DNA from: Oscillospiraceae bacterium UBA6370
GTDB lineage: Bacteria; Bacillota; Clostridia; Oscillospirales; Oscillospiraceae
NCBI GenBank assembly: GCA_002437735.1
Contig: DJRC01000045.1
Location: 17,692-28,225 of the forward strand
Direction: 5' to 3'
Length of the DNA: 10,534 bases
Made by a program: the position numbers and the translations under genes
Shown here: in pieces, positions 1-6,407 of the stretch
Numbering within the stretch: position 1 is the stretch's first letter
Layout of the letters: every line of letters begins with the position of its first letter
Notes under the pieces: model-generated
Told to the model about the DNA's origin: nothing
The model's database searches: none
Seen by the model: the letters and a program-made list of their open reading frames with translations, nothing else

Positions 1-587
1 AGCGCGCTGTGCCAGTTTTCAAAGGCGAACATCGTGCGCCAGTAGAGCCAGAAGTTGGAGTTGAATACCTCGTCGTCGAAGAAGTCGGTGATGCGCTTGT
101 CCTGCAGGTCCTCGTTGGGGGTGAAGAAGAGCTTCATGATCTCCATCGCGCCCTTGTCGGAGAGGTCGAACCTGCCGTCGGTGTGCACGTCCTGCCCGCG
201 CTTCTCGGTCGCGCGGCAGAGGGAGTAGTTGGGGTCGGCCTTGTTGAGCCAGTAATACTCATCGAGCACGCTCACGCCCTCGGTCTCGATGGAGGGGATG
301 GAGTGGAACAGGTCCCACATGACCTCGAAATGGTTGTCCATCTCGCGGCCGCCGCGCATGACGTAGCCGATGTTCTCGAATTTCCAGCCGTCGCAGGCAC
401 CGCCTGCGGTGGGGCCTTTCTCAAGGATATGCACGCGCTCGCCCTTCATCTGTCCGTCGCGGACGAGATAGCACGCGGCGGTTAGGGCCGCCAAGCCGCT
501 GCCGACGATGTAGGCGGATTTGTTGTCCACGCCCTCGGGCTTTTTGGGGCGGGCAAAGGCTTCATAGTTGCCGCTGGAATAATACAT
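1..587 (-). CDS. ohyA: Oleate hydratase (MCRA family), N-terminal part, cut by window edge
   Basis: The first 195 residues of a protein usually near 590 aa; the rest lies beyond position 1. The family is FAD-dependent and adds water across the cis-9 double bond of oleic or linoleic acid to give 10-hydroxy acids, a membrane-associated detoxification reaction common in gut Firmicutes. Visible in the sequence: the start MYYSSGNYEAFARPKKP, typical of this family; a Rossmann dinucleotide motif G29-S-G31-L-A-A34; the acidic residue E56 ending the second beta strand (VHILEK); and the RGGREM motif at 78-83. E82 in that motif matches the catalytic glutamate reported for the Staphylococcus aureus enzyme. 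The start is ATG at 587, with AAGGAG nine bases upstream. An out-of-frame ATG at 594 opens only a ten-codon frame. The TetR gene upstream on the same strand is the likely regulator. Identification is firm; the unseen C-terminus cannot be judged. Confidence 0.95.
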   Translation of the reverse strand, partial: MYYSSGNYEAFARPKKPEGVDNKSAYIVGSGLAALTAACYLVRDGQMKGERVHILEKGPTAGGACDGWKFENIGYVMRGGREMDNHFEVMWDLFHSIPSIETEGVSVLDEYYWLNKADPNYSLCRATEKRGQDVHTDGRFDLSDKGAMEIMKLFFTPNEDLQDKRITDFFDDEVFNSNFWLYWRTMFAFENWHSA

Positions 588-688
588 GGATCATTTCTCC
601 TTTCAATCTTTCTGCTTCGGCCGCCGGCTCACGAAACACATTCAGCCTTGGGAGCCGGGCGACGGTAGGTTTTCCTTTTGATGGGGAA

Positions 689-717
689 AGCATACCGCGT
701 TTTTGAAAAAAGAACAA
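689..717 (-). promoter_or_regulatory. Probable promoter of the oleate hydratase gene
   Basis: Read on the minus strand: TTGTTC (712-717), a 17-bp spacer, then TATGCT (689-694). The -35 box is weak (3 of 6) and the -10 matches 4 of 6, which suits a gene needing activation or derepression. The spacer holds the odd palindrome TTTTTGAAAAA (700-710), a possible operator. The leader that follows carries a 7-bp inverted repeat, CCGGCTC (624-630) and GAGCCGG (652-658). The promoter lies just past the terminator of the TetR gene, so the hydratase is probably transcribed separately. Confidence 0.5.
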
Positions 718-724
718 TCGGCAG

Positions 725-757
725 AAAAAGCCCCGTGATAAGTTTTTTATCACGGGG
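725..757 (-). terminator. Intrinsic terminator of the TetR gene
   Basis: A perfect 10-bp inverted repeat, CCCCGTGATA (731-740) and TATCACGGGG (748-757), with a 7-base loop. On the minus strand the stem is followed by CTTTTT. It begins 22 bases after the TetR stop codon and separates that gene from the oleate hydratase gene. Confidence 0.88.
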
Positions 758-779
758 CGCGGAGCTGTATAAATTTTTA

Positions 780-1364
780 TCATTCCGCCGGGTTTGATAA
801 AACCGGCTTGTCCGTCCGCAGCCGCCCGAGCGCGGCGCGCACGCTGCCGTGGATGACCTGCTCGAGCCGGTCCACGATGAGCTGCGGATCGCCCTTCATG
901 TCGCTTTTGATCCAGTCGAGCATGAGGCCGACGAACATATACTTGTAGAGCGTGGCGATGAAGGCCTTGTCCTCCTGCCGCACGTTCATGCCCTGCGCCT
1001 GCTCCTCGACCACGCCCTCGAGCAGGTCGTAGGTGATGCGGTAGAGGTAGTTTTCCACCTGCTCGCGGCTGACGGAGCGGTAGACGTTGAGGATAAAGGG
1101 CTTGTTGTCCTGCACGGCTTCAAAGATCTGCAGCAGTCCCTGCTGCCACGTTTCGTAGGTCTTTTTACCCGCGAGAGCCTTGGCCGCGTCCTCCTCGCAG
1201 CACCACTCGACAAGGTCGTAAATGTCCTTGAAGTGGTAGTAGAAGGTCATGCGGTTGATGCCGCAGTCCTCGGCGATGTCGTTGATGGTGATCTTATTGA
1301 GCGGCTTTTGCAGCAGCAGATTTTTCAGCGACGCCTCCAGCGCCCGCTTGGTGACCTGCGACAT
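780..1364 (-). CDS. TetR/AcrR-family regulator, DhaS-like
   Basis: A 194-aa transcriptional regulator. The N-terminal TetR helix-turn-helix spans about residues 10-55: ITINDIAEDCGINRMTFYYHF at 25-45, with the conserved Y42-Y43-H-F element, followed by KDIYDLVEW. The C-terminal part (about 75-180) is helical and resembles the TetR_C domain found with DhaS-type regulators, though the ligand cannot be read from sequence. Start chosen at ATG 1364 (MSQVTKRALEASL): GGAGG sits seven bases upstream, and the frame could extend 28 codons further only through promoter sequence. The gene lies directly upstream of the oleate hydratase on the same strand, with a terminator and a second promoter between them. 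I infer that it controls the hydratase and perhaps itself. Whether it represses or activates is unknown. Confidence 0.9.
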   Translation of the reverse strand: MSQVTKRALEASLKNLLLQKPLNKITINDIAEDCGINRMTFYYHFKDIYDLVEWCCEEDAAKALAGKKTYETWQQGLLQIFEAVQDNKPFILNVYRSVSREQVENYLYRITYDLLEGVVEEQAQGMNVRQEDKAFIATLYKYMFVGLMLDWIKSDMKGDPQLIVDRLEQVIHGSVRAALGRLRTDKPVLSNPAE

Positions 1365-1394
1365 GGCGTGACCTCCTTTTCCACAGCTGCGTCT

Positions 1395-1423
1395 ATTGTA
1401 CCCGAGCGGCGGGGAAAATGCAA
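1395..1423 (-). promoter_or_regulatory. Probable promoter of the TetR gene
   Basis: On the minus strand: TTGCAT (1418-1423), a 17-bp spacer, TACAAT (1395-1400), about 31 bases before the ATG. It sits back to back with the promoter of the plus-strand HD gene. Confidence 0.6.
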
Positions 1424-1454
1424 GGGACGCGCCGCGGGATTTTTCCACGGGGGC

Positions 1455-1483
1455 TTTTCAAACCGGACGCGCCGTGCTATACT
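1455..1483 (+). promoter_or_regulatory. Probable promoter of the HD-hydrolase/ywlG operon
   Basis: TTTTCA (1455-1460), a 17-bp spacer, then TATACT (1478-1483), preceded by TGC, which makes an extended -10 element and can offset the weak -35. The start site would be about 30 bases before the ATG at 1520. Confidence 0.6.
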
Positions 1484-1519
1484 GCCCGTAAGGAACGCTG
1501 TGAAACGGAGGAGAACGGT

Positions 1520-2095
1520 ATGGAGGCAAAGGAGCTGCTGCGCGTGCTGCACACGGCGGAGCGCCTAAAGGACGAGACAAGGCATTGCTATACCTCCGGC
1601 GGACGGCACGAGAGCGTTGCCGAGCACAGCTGGCGGCTGGCGTTGATGGCGCTTTTCCTGCACGACGAGTTTCCCGCGCTGGATATGGACAGGGTGATCC
1701 GGATGTGCCTGATCCACGACCTCGGCGAGTGCTTCACCGGCGATATCCCGAGCTTTCTCAAGTCCGGCGGCGACGAGGAGCGCGAGCGCTCGGCGTTGGA
1801 GACCTGGGCTGCGTCGCTTCCCGCGCCGTACAACGGGGAGCTGAAAGCGCTCTACGCTGAGATGGACGCGCTGGAGACGGACGAGGCCAAGCTCTATAAG
1901 GCGCTCGACAAGCTCGAGGCGGTCATTCAGCACAACGAGTCCGATATTGCGACGTGGCTGCCGCGCGAGTATGAGCTGAATCTGACCTACGCCGACGAAA
2001 ACGTGGCGTTTTCCGACTATCTCAAGCGGCTGCGCGAGGAGGTCCGTCGGGAGACGAGGGACAAGATCGCGGCGGCGGAACACAACAGACAATGA
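1520..2095 (+). CDS. HD-domain phosphohydrolase (YfbR/HD_3-like)
   Basis: A 191-aa metal-dependent HD-superfamily hydrolase. The ordered metal ligands are visible: H36 in ESVAEHSWR, H66-D67 in CLIHDLGE with E70 after it, and D130 in KALDKLEAVIQH. The motif layout and length match the HD_3/YfbR group, whose studied members are 5'-deoxynucleotidases. Substrate choice here is an inference: nucleoside monophosphate dephosphorylation in the cytoplasm is the best guess. Start is ATG 1520, with GGAGGAG ending six bases upstream; an in-frame ATG at 1418 would run through the promoter and is rejected. ywlG follows after 15 bases, so the two genes form an operon. The catalytic set looks complete. Confidence 0.88.
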   Translation: MEAKELLRVLHTAERLKDETRHCYTSGGRHESVAEHSWRLALMALFLHDEFPALDMDRVIRMCLIHDLGECFTGDIPSFLKSGGDEERERSALETWAASLPAPYNGELKALYAEMDALETDEAKLYKALDKLEAVIQHNESDIATWLPREYELNLTYADENVAFSDYLKRLREEVRRETRDKIAAAEHNRQ

Positions 2096-2110
2096 AAGAG
2101 GTGCTTTTAT

Positions 2111-2719
2111 ATGGCAGGAACGGTACATGAAGTGGAAAACCACGCGCTGCTCGCCGAGGTCGAACGCGAGGCGGCAAATGCCGCGCAGGAGTTGGTCGAG
2201 GCGGCGCGTTTGCACCGCGGGCAGATCGTGGTGATCGGTTGCTCGACGAGCGAGGTCGTCGGCCATCGGGTCGGCAGCTGGTCCACGCCGGAGGCGGCGC
2301 AGGCCATCTTCCGCGGGCTGCAGAGCGTATTCGCGCCGAGGGGCGTTTATCTCGCGGCACAGTGCTGCGAGCATCTGAACCGCGCGCTCATCGTGGAGCA
2401 CGAAGCGGTGCTGAACGCGGAGATCGTCAACGTTCTGCCGCAGCCGAAGGCGGGCAGCTCGTTTGCGACGGCTGCCTACGAAAGCTTCCGTCATCCCGTC
2501 GCGCTCGAGGAGATCCGCGCCGACGCAGGACTGGATATCGGCGGCACGCTCATCGGGATGCACCTCAAGAAGGTCGCCGTTCCCGTGCGGCTCAAGCAGG
2601 ATCATATCGGGCAGGCCATCGTGCTGGCCGCGCGTGTGCGCCCCAAATTCATCGGCGGCGAGCGCGCCATCTACAACGAGGAGCTCAAGAACGGCTATCC
2701 GGATTTCGACGCAGAGTAA
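2111..2719 (+). CDS. ywlG: UPF0340 family protein, YwlG-like (TIGR01440)
   Basis: A 202-aa cytoplasmic protein of the conserved Firmicutes family UPF0340 (Bacillus subtilis YwlG). The biochemical function is not established. Family hallmarks seen: the cysteine motif GCSTSEV at 43-49 (C44), the QCCEHLNRALIVE block at 84-96 (C85, C86, H88, N90), and a late VGA-like core replaced here by the DIGGTLIGMHLKKVAVPV segment near 142-160. The first 35 residues form a predicted amphipathic helix. Length is close to the family norm of about 180-200 aa. The ATG at 2111 has AGAGGTG seven bases upstream. It is co-transcribed with the HD hydrolase upstream and closed by a strong terminator two bases past its stop. 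Family assignment is firm. Confidence 0.92.
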   Translation: MAGTVHEVENHALLAEVEREAANAAQELVEAARLHRGQIVVIGCSTSEVVGHRVGSWSTPEAAQAIFRGLQSVFAPRGVYLAAQCCEHLNRALIVEHEAVLNAEIVNVLPQPKAGSSFATAAYESFRHPVALEEIRADAGLDIGGTLIGMHLKKVAVPVRLKQDHIGQAIVLAARVRPKFIGGERAIYNEELKNGYPDFDAE

Positions 2720-2720
2720 G

Positions 2721-2750
2721 AGAAAAGCACCGCGAAAGCGGTGCTTTTCT
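2721..2750 (+). terminator. Intrinsic terminator of the HD/ywlG operon
   Basis: Perfect 13-bp arms, AGAAAAGCACCGC (2721-2733) and GCGGTGCTTTTCT (2738-2750), closed by a GAAA tetraloop. The U-tract is built into the right arm. It starts directly after the ywlG stop. The A-rich left arm could also stop transcripts arriving from pta on the other strand. Confidence 0.92.
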
Positions 2751-2767
2751 GTGTTCCTGCCGTTTTA

Positions 2768-2803
2768 TTACGCCAAGGCGGCAGAATAATGGCCATCGAA
2801 TAG
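2768..2803 (-). repeat. Degenerate second copy of the pta 3' end
   Basis: These 36 bases match the last 37 bases of pta (2913-2949) at about 32 positions with one gap. An 18-base stretch, CTATTCGATGGCCATTAT on the minus strand, is identical in both. The copy keeps codons for a terminal A-A-L-A and a TAA stop but has lost one base, which breaks the frame. Sequence upstream of the identical block differs from pta. It may be a leftover of a local duplication or part of a dispersed intergenic repeat that shares sequence with the pta end. Confidence 0.6.
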
Positions 2804-2864
2804 CAGCGCAAGGCTGCGTCTTGCCTGCTGTATGCCCGATTTGATTCACGGCGCTGCCGCGCCG

Positions 2865-2882
2865 CCCCGCCGTTCGGCGGGG
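2865..2882. repeat. GC-rich hairpin downstream of pta
   Basis: CCCCGCCG (2865-2872) and CGGCGGGG (2875-2882) form a compact perfect stem 31 bases past the pta stop. There is no T-run on either side, so it is not a standard intrinsic terminator. It may stabilise the pta mRNA 3' end or be REP-like. Other short stems occur nearby, such as GCAGCGCAAGGCTGC at 2803-2817. Confidence 0.5.
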
Positions 2883-2912
2883 CCCCGGTCGATCCGATGG
2901 CTCGGAGCCGCC

Positions 2913-3887
2913 TTACGCGAGAGCGGCAGTGATAATGGCCATCGAATAGACCTCCTGCGCGTTGCAGCCGCGGGAGAGGTCGTTAATGGGAGCGTTCAGA
3001 CCGAGCAGGATGGGGCCGTAGGCGTCGAAGTTGCCGAGACGCTGGGCGATCTTGTAGCCGATGTTGCCGGCGTTGATGTCGGGGAAGATGAAGGTGTTAG
3101 CATGGCCGCCGACGCCGTCGGTAATGTGCTTGGTCTTGGCGACGACGGGGGAGACCGCCGCGTCGAACTGGAACTCGCCGCCGATGGGGGTGTTGGGCAT
3201 TTCAGCCTTGGCCTTCTCACAGGCATTGTGCATCTTGTCGACGTCCTCGCCCTTGCCGGAGCCGAGCGTGGAGTAGCTTAGGAAGGCGACCTTGGGGTCG
3301 ACGCCGAAGATCTTCGCGCACTTGACGGTCTCGCGGCAGATCTCGACCAGCTCGTCCTCATTGGGCTTGATGTTGATGGCGCAGTCCGCCATGGCAAGCA
3401 CCTCGTTCTCGCCGGACGCGGCGGGACGGACCATGATGAAGCAGGAGGAGACGATCTTGTTGCCGGGCTTGGTCTTGATGAGCTGCAGCGCGGGACGCAC
3501 GGTGTCCGCAGTGGAGTAGGTCGCGCCGCCGAGCAGGCAGTCGGCCTTGCCCATCTTGACGAGCATGGTGCCGAAGTAGTTGCCCTTCTTCAGCGCGTCG
3601 CGGCACTGCTCGGGCGTCATCTTGCCCTTGCGCAGCTCGACCATCTGCTCGACCATCGCGTCCATCTCGGGATAGTTCGCGGGATCGGCGATCTCGGCGC
3701 CGCGGATGTTGAAGCCGGCATCCTCGGCGGCCGCGGCGATCTCCTCGGGGTTGCCGACGAGCACGGGCTTGAGGAAGTTACCGGACAGCAGACGGGCGCT
3801 TGCCTCGAGAATGCGGGGGTCGGTGCCTTCGGTAAAGACGATGGTTTTGGGGCTCTTTTTTAGGGTTGCGATCAGTTGACCAAACAT
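2913..3887 (-). CDS. pta: Phosphate acetyltransferase
   Basis: A 324-aa enzyme that converts acetyl-CoA and phosphate to acetyl phosphate and CoA, the first step from acetyl-CoA to acetate and ATP. The length fits the short, single-domain Pta class (about 325-335 aa). Visible signatures: SPKTIVFTEGTDPRILEA at 12-29, the YSTADTVRPALQLIKTKPG segment, and the C-terminal block GPILLGLNAPINDLSRGC at 291-308. S305 and R306 in that block match the active-site Ser-Arg pair known from the Methanosarcina enzyme. Start is ATG 3887, with GGAGG nine bases upstream. It is transcribed alone: acetate kinase, its usual partner, does not follow. The gene converges on ywlG, and the gap between them holds a partial copy of its own 3' end. 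Phosphate butyryltransferase is the main alternative, but the motifs fit Pta better. Confidence 0.95.
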   Translation of the reverse strand: MFGQLIATLKKSPKTIVFTEGTDPRILEASARLLSGNFLKPVLVGNPEEIAAAAEDAGFNIRGAEIADPANYPEMDAMVEQMVELRKGKMTPEQCRDALKKGNYFGTMLVKMGKADCLLGGATYSTADTVRPALQLIKTKPGNKIVSSCFIMVRPAASGENEVLAMADCAINIKPNEDELVEICRETVKCAKIFGVDPKVAFLSYSTLGSGKGEDVDKMHNACEKAKAEMPNTPIGGEFQFDAAVSPVVAKTKHITDGVGGHANTFIFPDINAGNIGYKIAQRLGNFDAYGPILLGLNAPINDLSRGCNAQEVYSMAIITAALA

Positions 3888-3943
3888 ATAGAGATTCCTC
3901 CGAATTTCTATGCCGCAGGGGGGCGGCAGGAATTAACGTGAAC

Positions 3944-3972
3944 AGTATACACCTCTTTTTTTTGTGTCTCAA
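3944..3972 (-). promoter_or_regulatory. Strong promoter of pta
   Basis: On the minus strand: TTGAGA (3967-3972), a 17-bp spacer, TATACT (3944-3949), each one mismatch from consensus. The leader of about 50 bases holds a 6-bp stem, TGCCGC (3911-3916) and GCGGCA (3923-3928). The strength fits constitutive central metabolism. Confidence 0.8.
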
Positions 3973-3976
3973 CACC

Positions 3977-4010
3977 AAATCATAAAAAATTTACAATTTT
4001 TCCATGATTT
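3977..4010. repeat. AT-rich interrupted palindrome upstream of the pta promoter
   Basis: AAATCAT (3977-3983) pairs with ATGATTT (4004-4010), and AAAAATT (3985-3991) with AATTTTT (3995-4001), around a three-base centre. It begins four bases upstream of the pta -35 box, where an UP element or a regulator site would sit. It is the only strongly AT-rich patch in the 3888-4221 gap. The rest of that gap holds the two promoters, a short GC-rich stem (4083-4099) and a 9-bp direct repeat CGCAGATGT (4040, 4072). Confidence 0.45.
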
Positions 4011-4137
4011 TTTGAAATGACGAAAAACGGGCTAAAATCCGCAGATGTTGTGCCGAAGGTGTACAAAAACGCGCAGATGTGGGGCGGCGCCCAGCCGCCG
4101 TGCGCCGCAGTCGGAGAGTCCTTGCGGAAAGCGGGGG

Positions 4138-4166
4138 TTGACGCGGCGGGAAAAAGAGGGTATCAT
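4138..4166 (+). promoter_or_regulatory. Promoter of the M23 peptidase gene
   Basis: TTGACG (4138-4143), a 17-bp spacer, TATCAT (4161-4166), each one mismatch from consensus. Transcription would begin near 4173, giving a leader of about 50 bases that starts at a 15-bp palindrome. Confidence 0.8.
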
Positions 4167-4173
4167 AGCATTT

Positions 4174-4188
4174 GTTACAAATTGTAAC
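4174..4188. promoter_or_regulatory. Palindromic operator candidate at the M23 start site
   Basis: GTTACAAATTGTAAC is a perfect 7-bp inverted repeat about one central base, placed at the predicted transcription start. With the preceding T it reads as two TGTWAH-like half sites (TGTTAC and TGTAAC) four bases apart. This is close to the WalR (YycF) box of cell-wall hydrolase genes, which normally has a five-base gap. The position suits repression, whereas WalR activation sites usually lie further upstream. Confidence 0.5.
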
Positions 4189-4221
4189 CTTTTTAACGTC
4201 TTATGAGCTTGCGGAGTGAAC

Positions 4222-5949
4222 ATGGAACAGCGCAAAGGGAAGAGACAACTGAATCAAGGCGCGCGCGTCAAGCGCACGGAAGGAAAAGAAAAGCTCGACG
4301 ACCGGAGTGCGGAGCACACCCGGGAGGCGACGGCTGTCAGAGCGAAGCGGACGGCGGAGACAAGAACAGCCCGCGGCGCGGAGACGTCGCTGGGGCAGAA
4401 GCTCAAAGCGATCCACGGCAAGGTCCGCAAGGCGGTGCACGAATCCCGTGAGCGGAATTTTCCGGAATCCAACGGCGTGGCGGGTCAGCTGCTGCTTTTG
4501 CTATGCGGCCTTGCGGCCTACTGGGGCGCGCTGGGACGCGAGAAGCTGCGCCTTGCGCGGCGCAGCCATATCCGCCGCACCGGCGGAACGTCCCGCGCCG
4601 CAAAATGGCGCAGGAAAAAGTATTACCCGCTTGCCTTCGGCGGTGCGGCGCTGGTGATTGCGGCGACAGCCGTTTTCGTCTCCCGCTATACCTTCGGCAC
4701 CACCGTGATCTACGAGGGACAGGTCCTCGACACCGTGGCGAGCGAGCTTGAAGCGAAGCGCGTCACGGCGAGCATCGCGGACATCACCTCGGAGACGCTG
4801 GGCAGAACGTTTACCTTCTCCGACAGCTCCATTCAGTACACGAGCGGTCTGGTCGAGCGCAGCGCGGTCGTGGACCGCACCGAGCTGGAGGAGGAGCTGA
4901 CCGACGAGATGGGCCTTGTCACGCAGGGCTACTCCCTCTATATCAACGACGAGCTGATCGGCTCGACGCAGTATGAGGGTGCGCTGGAGGGCCTGCTCGA
5001 CCAGCTCAAGGAGAGCTATATCTCCGAGGATACGCTGACCGTCGACTTTGTCGAGGACGTCCGTATCGCCAAGGGCTACGTCCCGACCGACAGCATCATG
5101 AACCTCGGCCAGATCGCCGAGATCCTCAACTCCACGAAGGAGGGCGAGGTGACCTACACGGTCGTCAAGGGCGACACCTGGAGCGGTATCGCCAACAGCC
5201 ACGGCATGACAACCAAGGAACTGCTTGCCATCAACCCCGACTTCGACATCAACCGTCTGCAGATCGGCGATGAGCTGACGCTCTCCAACGCCGTGCCGTA
5301 TCTGACCGTTATGGTCACCGAGCGGCAGAACTACGTCGAGGATATCCAGTACGACATCACCTACACCGACGACGCGACCATGTACAAGGGCGACTACAAG
5401 GTCCTCTCCAAGGGCGTCTACGGCACGGCGGACGTCGTGGCGGACGTCACCTATGTCAACGGCGAGGAGACCGAGCGCACCGTTATCTCCAGCGTCACGC
5501 TCACCGAGCCGGTCACCGAGCAGCGCGCGCAGGGCACCAAGGAGCGCCCAAGCTGGTATCCTACCGGCAGCTTCCGCTGGCCGACGAGCGGCCGCATCAC
5601 CTCCTACTTCGGCTACCGCAACACCGGCATCCGCGGCGCGTCCACCAACCATAAGGGCATTGATATTTCGGTGTCCTACGGTACGCCCATCTACGCGGCG
5701 GACGGCGGCGTGGTCAGCTTCTCGGGCTACAAGGGCGCGATGGGCTATGTGGTCATTATTGACCATCAGAACGGCTTTAAGACCTACTATGAGCACAATT
5801 CCTCGCTCTTGGTTTCCGCCGGACAGACGGTGTACAAGGGCCAGCAGATCGCCAAGGCCGGCCGCAGCGGCGTCGCTAGCGGCGTCCACTGTCACTTCGG
5901 CATCCAGTACAACGGCACCTATTATAACCCGCTGAAATACCTGCCTTGA
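4222..5949 (+). CDS. Membrane-anchored LysM-G5-M23 cell-wall peptidase
   Basis: A 575-aa cell-surface peptidoglycan hydrolase. Residues 1-85 are strongly basic and low in complexity, so probably cytoplasmic. A weak hydrophobic stretch lies at 86-104 and a clear transmembrane anchor at 135-154. Outside follow a linker region, a LysM peptidoglycan-binding module (about 311-354, VVKGDTWSGIANSHGMTTKE), a G5 domain (about 360-436) and a C-terminal M23 metallopeptidase (about 465-575). All zinc and catalytic residues are present: H477 and D481 in NHKGID, H525 in YYEHNSS, and H556 and H558 in GVHCHF. The cysteine inside the HxH motif is unusual, since Leu is more common. Family members cut peptide cross-links in the wall. 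Start is ATG 4222 with GGAG five bases upstream; GTG 4216 overlaps that site. No terminator follows, and gene debris begins at once. Confidence 0.93.
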   Translation: MEQRKGKRQLNQGARVKRTEGKEKLDDRSAEHTREATAVRAKRTAETRTARGAETSLGQKLKAIHGKVRKAVHESRERNFPESNGVAGQLLLLLCGLAAYWGALGREKLRLARRSHIRRTGGTSRAAKWRRKKYYPLAFGGAALVIAATAVFVSRYTFGTTVIYEGQVLDTVASELEAKRVTASIADITSETLGRTFTFSDSSIQYTSGLVERSAVVDRTELEEELTDEMGLVTQGYSLYINDELIGSTQYEGALEGLLDQLKESYISEDTLTVDFVEDVRIAKGYVPTDSIMNLGQIAEILNSTKEGEVTYTVVKGDTWSGIANSHGMTTKELLAINPDFDINRLQIGDELTLSNAVPYLTVMVTERQNYVEDIQYDITYTDDATMYKGDYKVLSKGVYGTADVVADVTYVNGEETERTVISSVTLTEPVTEQRAQGTKERPSWYPTGSFRWPTSGRITSYFGYRNTGIRGASTNHKGIDISVSYGTPIYAADGGVVSFSGYKGAMGYVVIIDHQNGFKTYYEHNSSLLVSAGQTVYKGQQIAKAGRSGVASGVHCHFGIQYNGTYYNPLKYLP

Positions 5950-6106
5950 TAAAATCTGGAAGGAGCGTCCTGTGAGAGGCGGCCTGCTCTTTCTGGAGAT
6001 TGATCGCACAGACAACTTTCAAACCGTCCGCCACATCCCGCGTATAGCCGGCGGCATAGAGATCCCGGGTCAGTTGGTTCTGTCCCATGCTCATATCCCC
6101 GGACAC
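5950..6106 (-). pseudogene. Unidentified ORF fragment abutting the M23 gene
   Basis: A minus-strand frame starting near 6106 (or ATG 6088, MGQNQLTRDLYAAGYTRD) reads as plausible protein through VADGLKVVCAINLQKEQ to about LLPDF. It then runs into sequence antisense to the end of the M23 gene. I do not recognise the family. The sensible composition up to about 5950 and nonsense beyond suggest a gene cut off by a rearrangement whose breakpoint is within a few bases of the M23 stop codon. It overlaps the end of the next fragment (6091-6318) in another frame, so the two may once have been one gene. Confidence 0.4.
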
Positions 6107-6318
6107 GGAACCAGCCCAAAGTGGTTTTCCGTCACATAGCGCAGATTTTCCACCGTGATCTGATACTCCTCCGAGATACCGCCCTCACATACGATCTGCC
6201 GGTAGCCCAGCGCACGGCTACATCGCTTATTCTATGAGTTAACATCGCCGCTGCGGACAGGGCGGACGATGTCCGGATGCCATGCCAGTTTCCCAGCATC
6301 TGAATAGATGGGTTTCAT
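6091..6318 (-). pseudogene. Unidentified 75-codon ORF split by an in-frame TAG
   Basis: From ATG 6318 (AGGA seven bases upstream) the frame reads MKPIYSDAGKLAWHPDIVRP and on to residue 28, meets TAG at 6232-6234, then continues in the same frame as NKRCSRALGYRQIVCEGG to LVPCPGI and a TGA at 6091-6093. Both halves look like real protein, so this was probably one gene with a nonsense mutation. No family was recognised. Natural read-through of the amber codon is possible but less likely, given that the surrounding genes are also broken. Confidence 0.45.
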
Positions 6319-6342
6319 ATCATTTTCCTAAAAATGAAACAG

Positions 6343-6373
6343 GACGTACAGACTTTTTACAAGTCTGTACGTC
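6343..6373. terminator. Perfect 13-bp hairpin, possible terminator
   Basis: GACGTACAGACTT (6343-6355) and AAGTCTGTACGTC (6361-6373) with a 5-base loop. It lies between the split ORF and the ATPase fragment and could have ended either. The flanking T-runs are short on both strands, so direction is uncertain. An end repeat of a lost mobile element is an alternative. Confidence 0.5.
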
Positions 6374-6407
6374 TTTCGCAATATGCTGCCATGCGGCAGC
6401 GATTTTT

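Noticed and set aside
9..485. A 158-codon open frame on the plus strand
   Set aside because: Antisense to the oleate hydratase, whose FAD motif and catalytic region are on the minus strand.
562..783. A 73-codon frame on the minus strand between the TetR and hydratase genes
   Set aside because: It spans the terminator, promoter and leader of the hydratase gene, has no family match and uses the wrong frame for the hydratase.
849..1568. A 239-codon open frame on the plus strand
   Set aside because: Antisense to the TetR gene and running through two promoters; an artefact of codon bias.
1565..2605. A 346-codon open frame on the minus strand
   Set aside because: Antisense to the HD hydrolase and ywlG, both firmly identified; no family resemblance.
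4501..6015. A 504-codon open frame on the minus strand
   Set aside because: It is antisense to the M23 peptidase, whose domains and active-site residues are clear. Long antisense frames are expected in GC-rich codon-biased genes, and the translation is a low-complexity Val/Asp/Gly-rich product.
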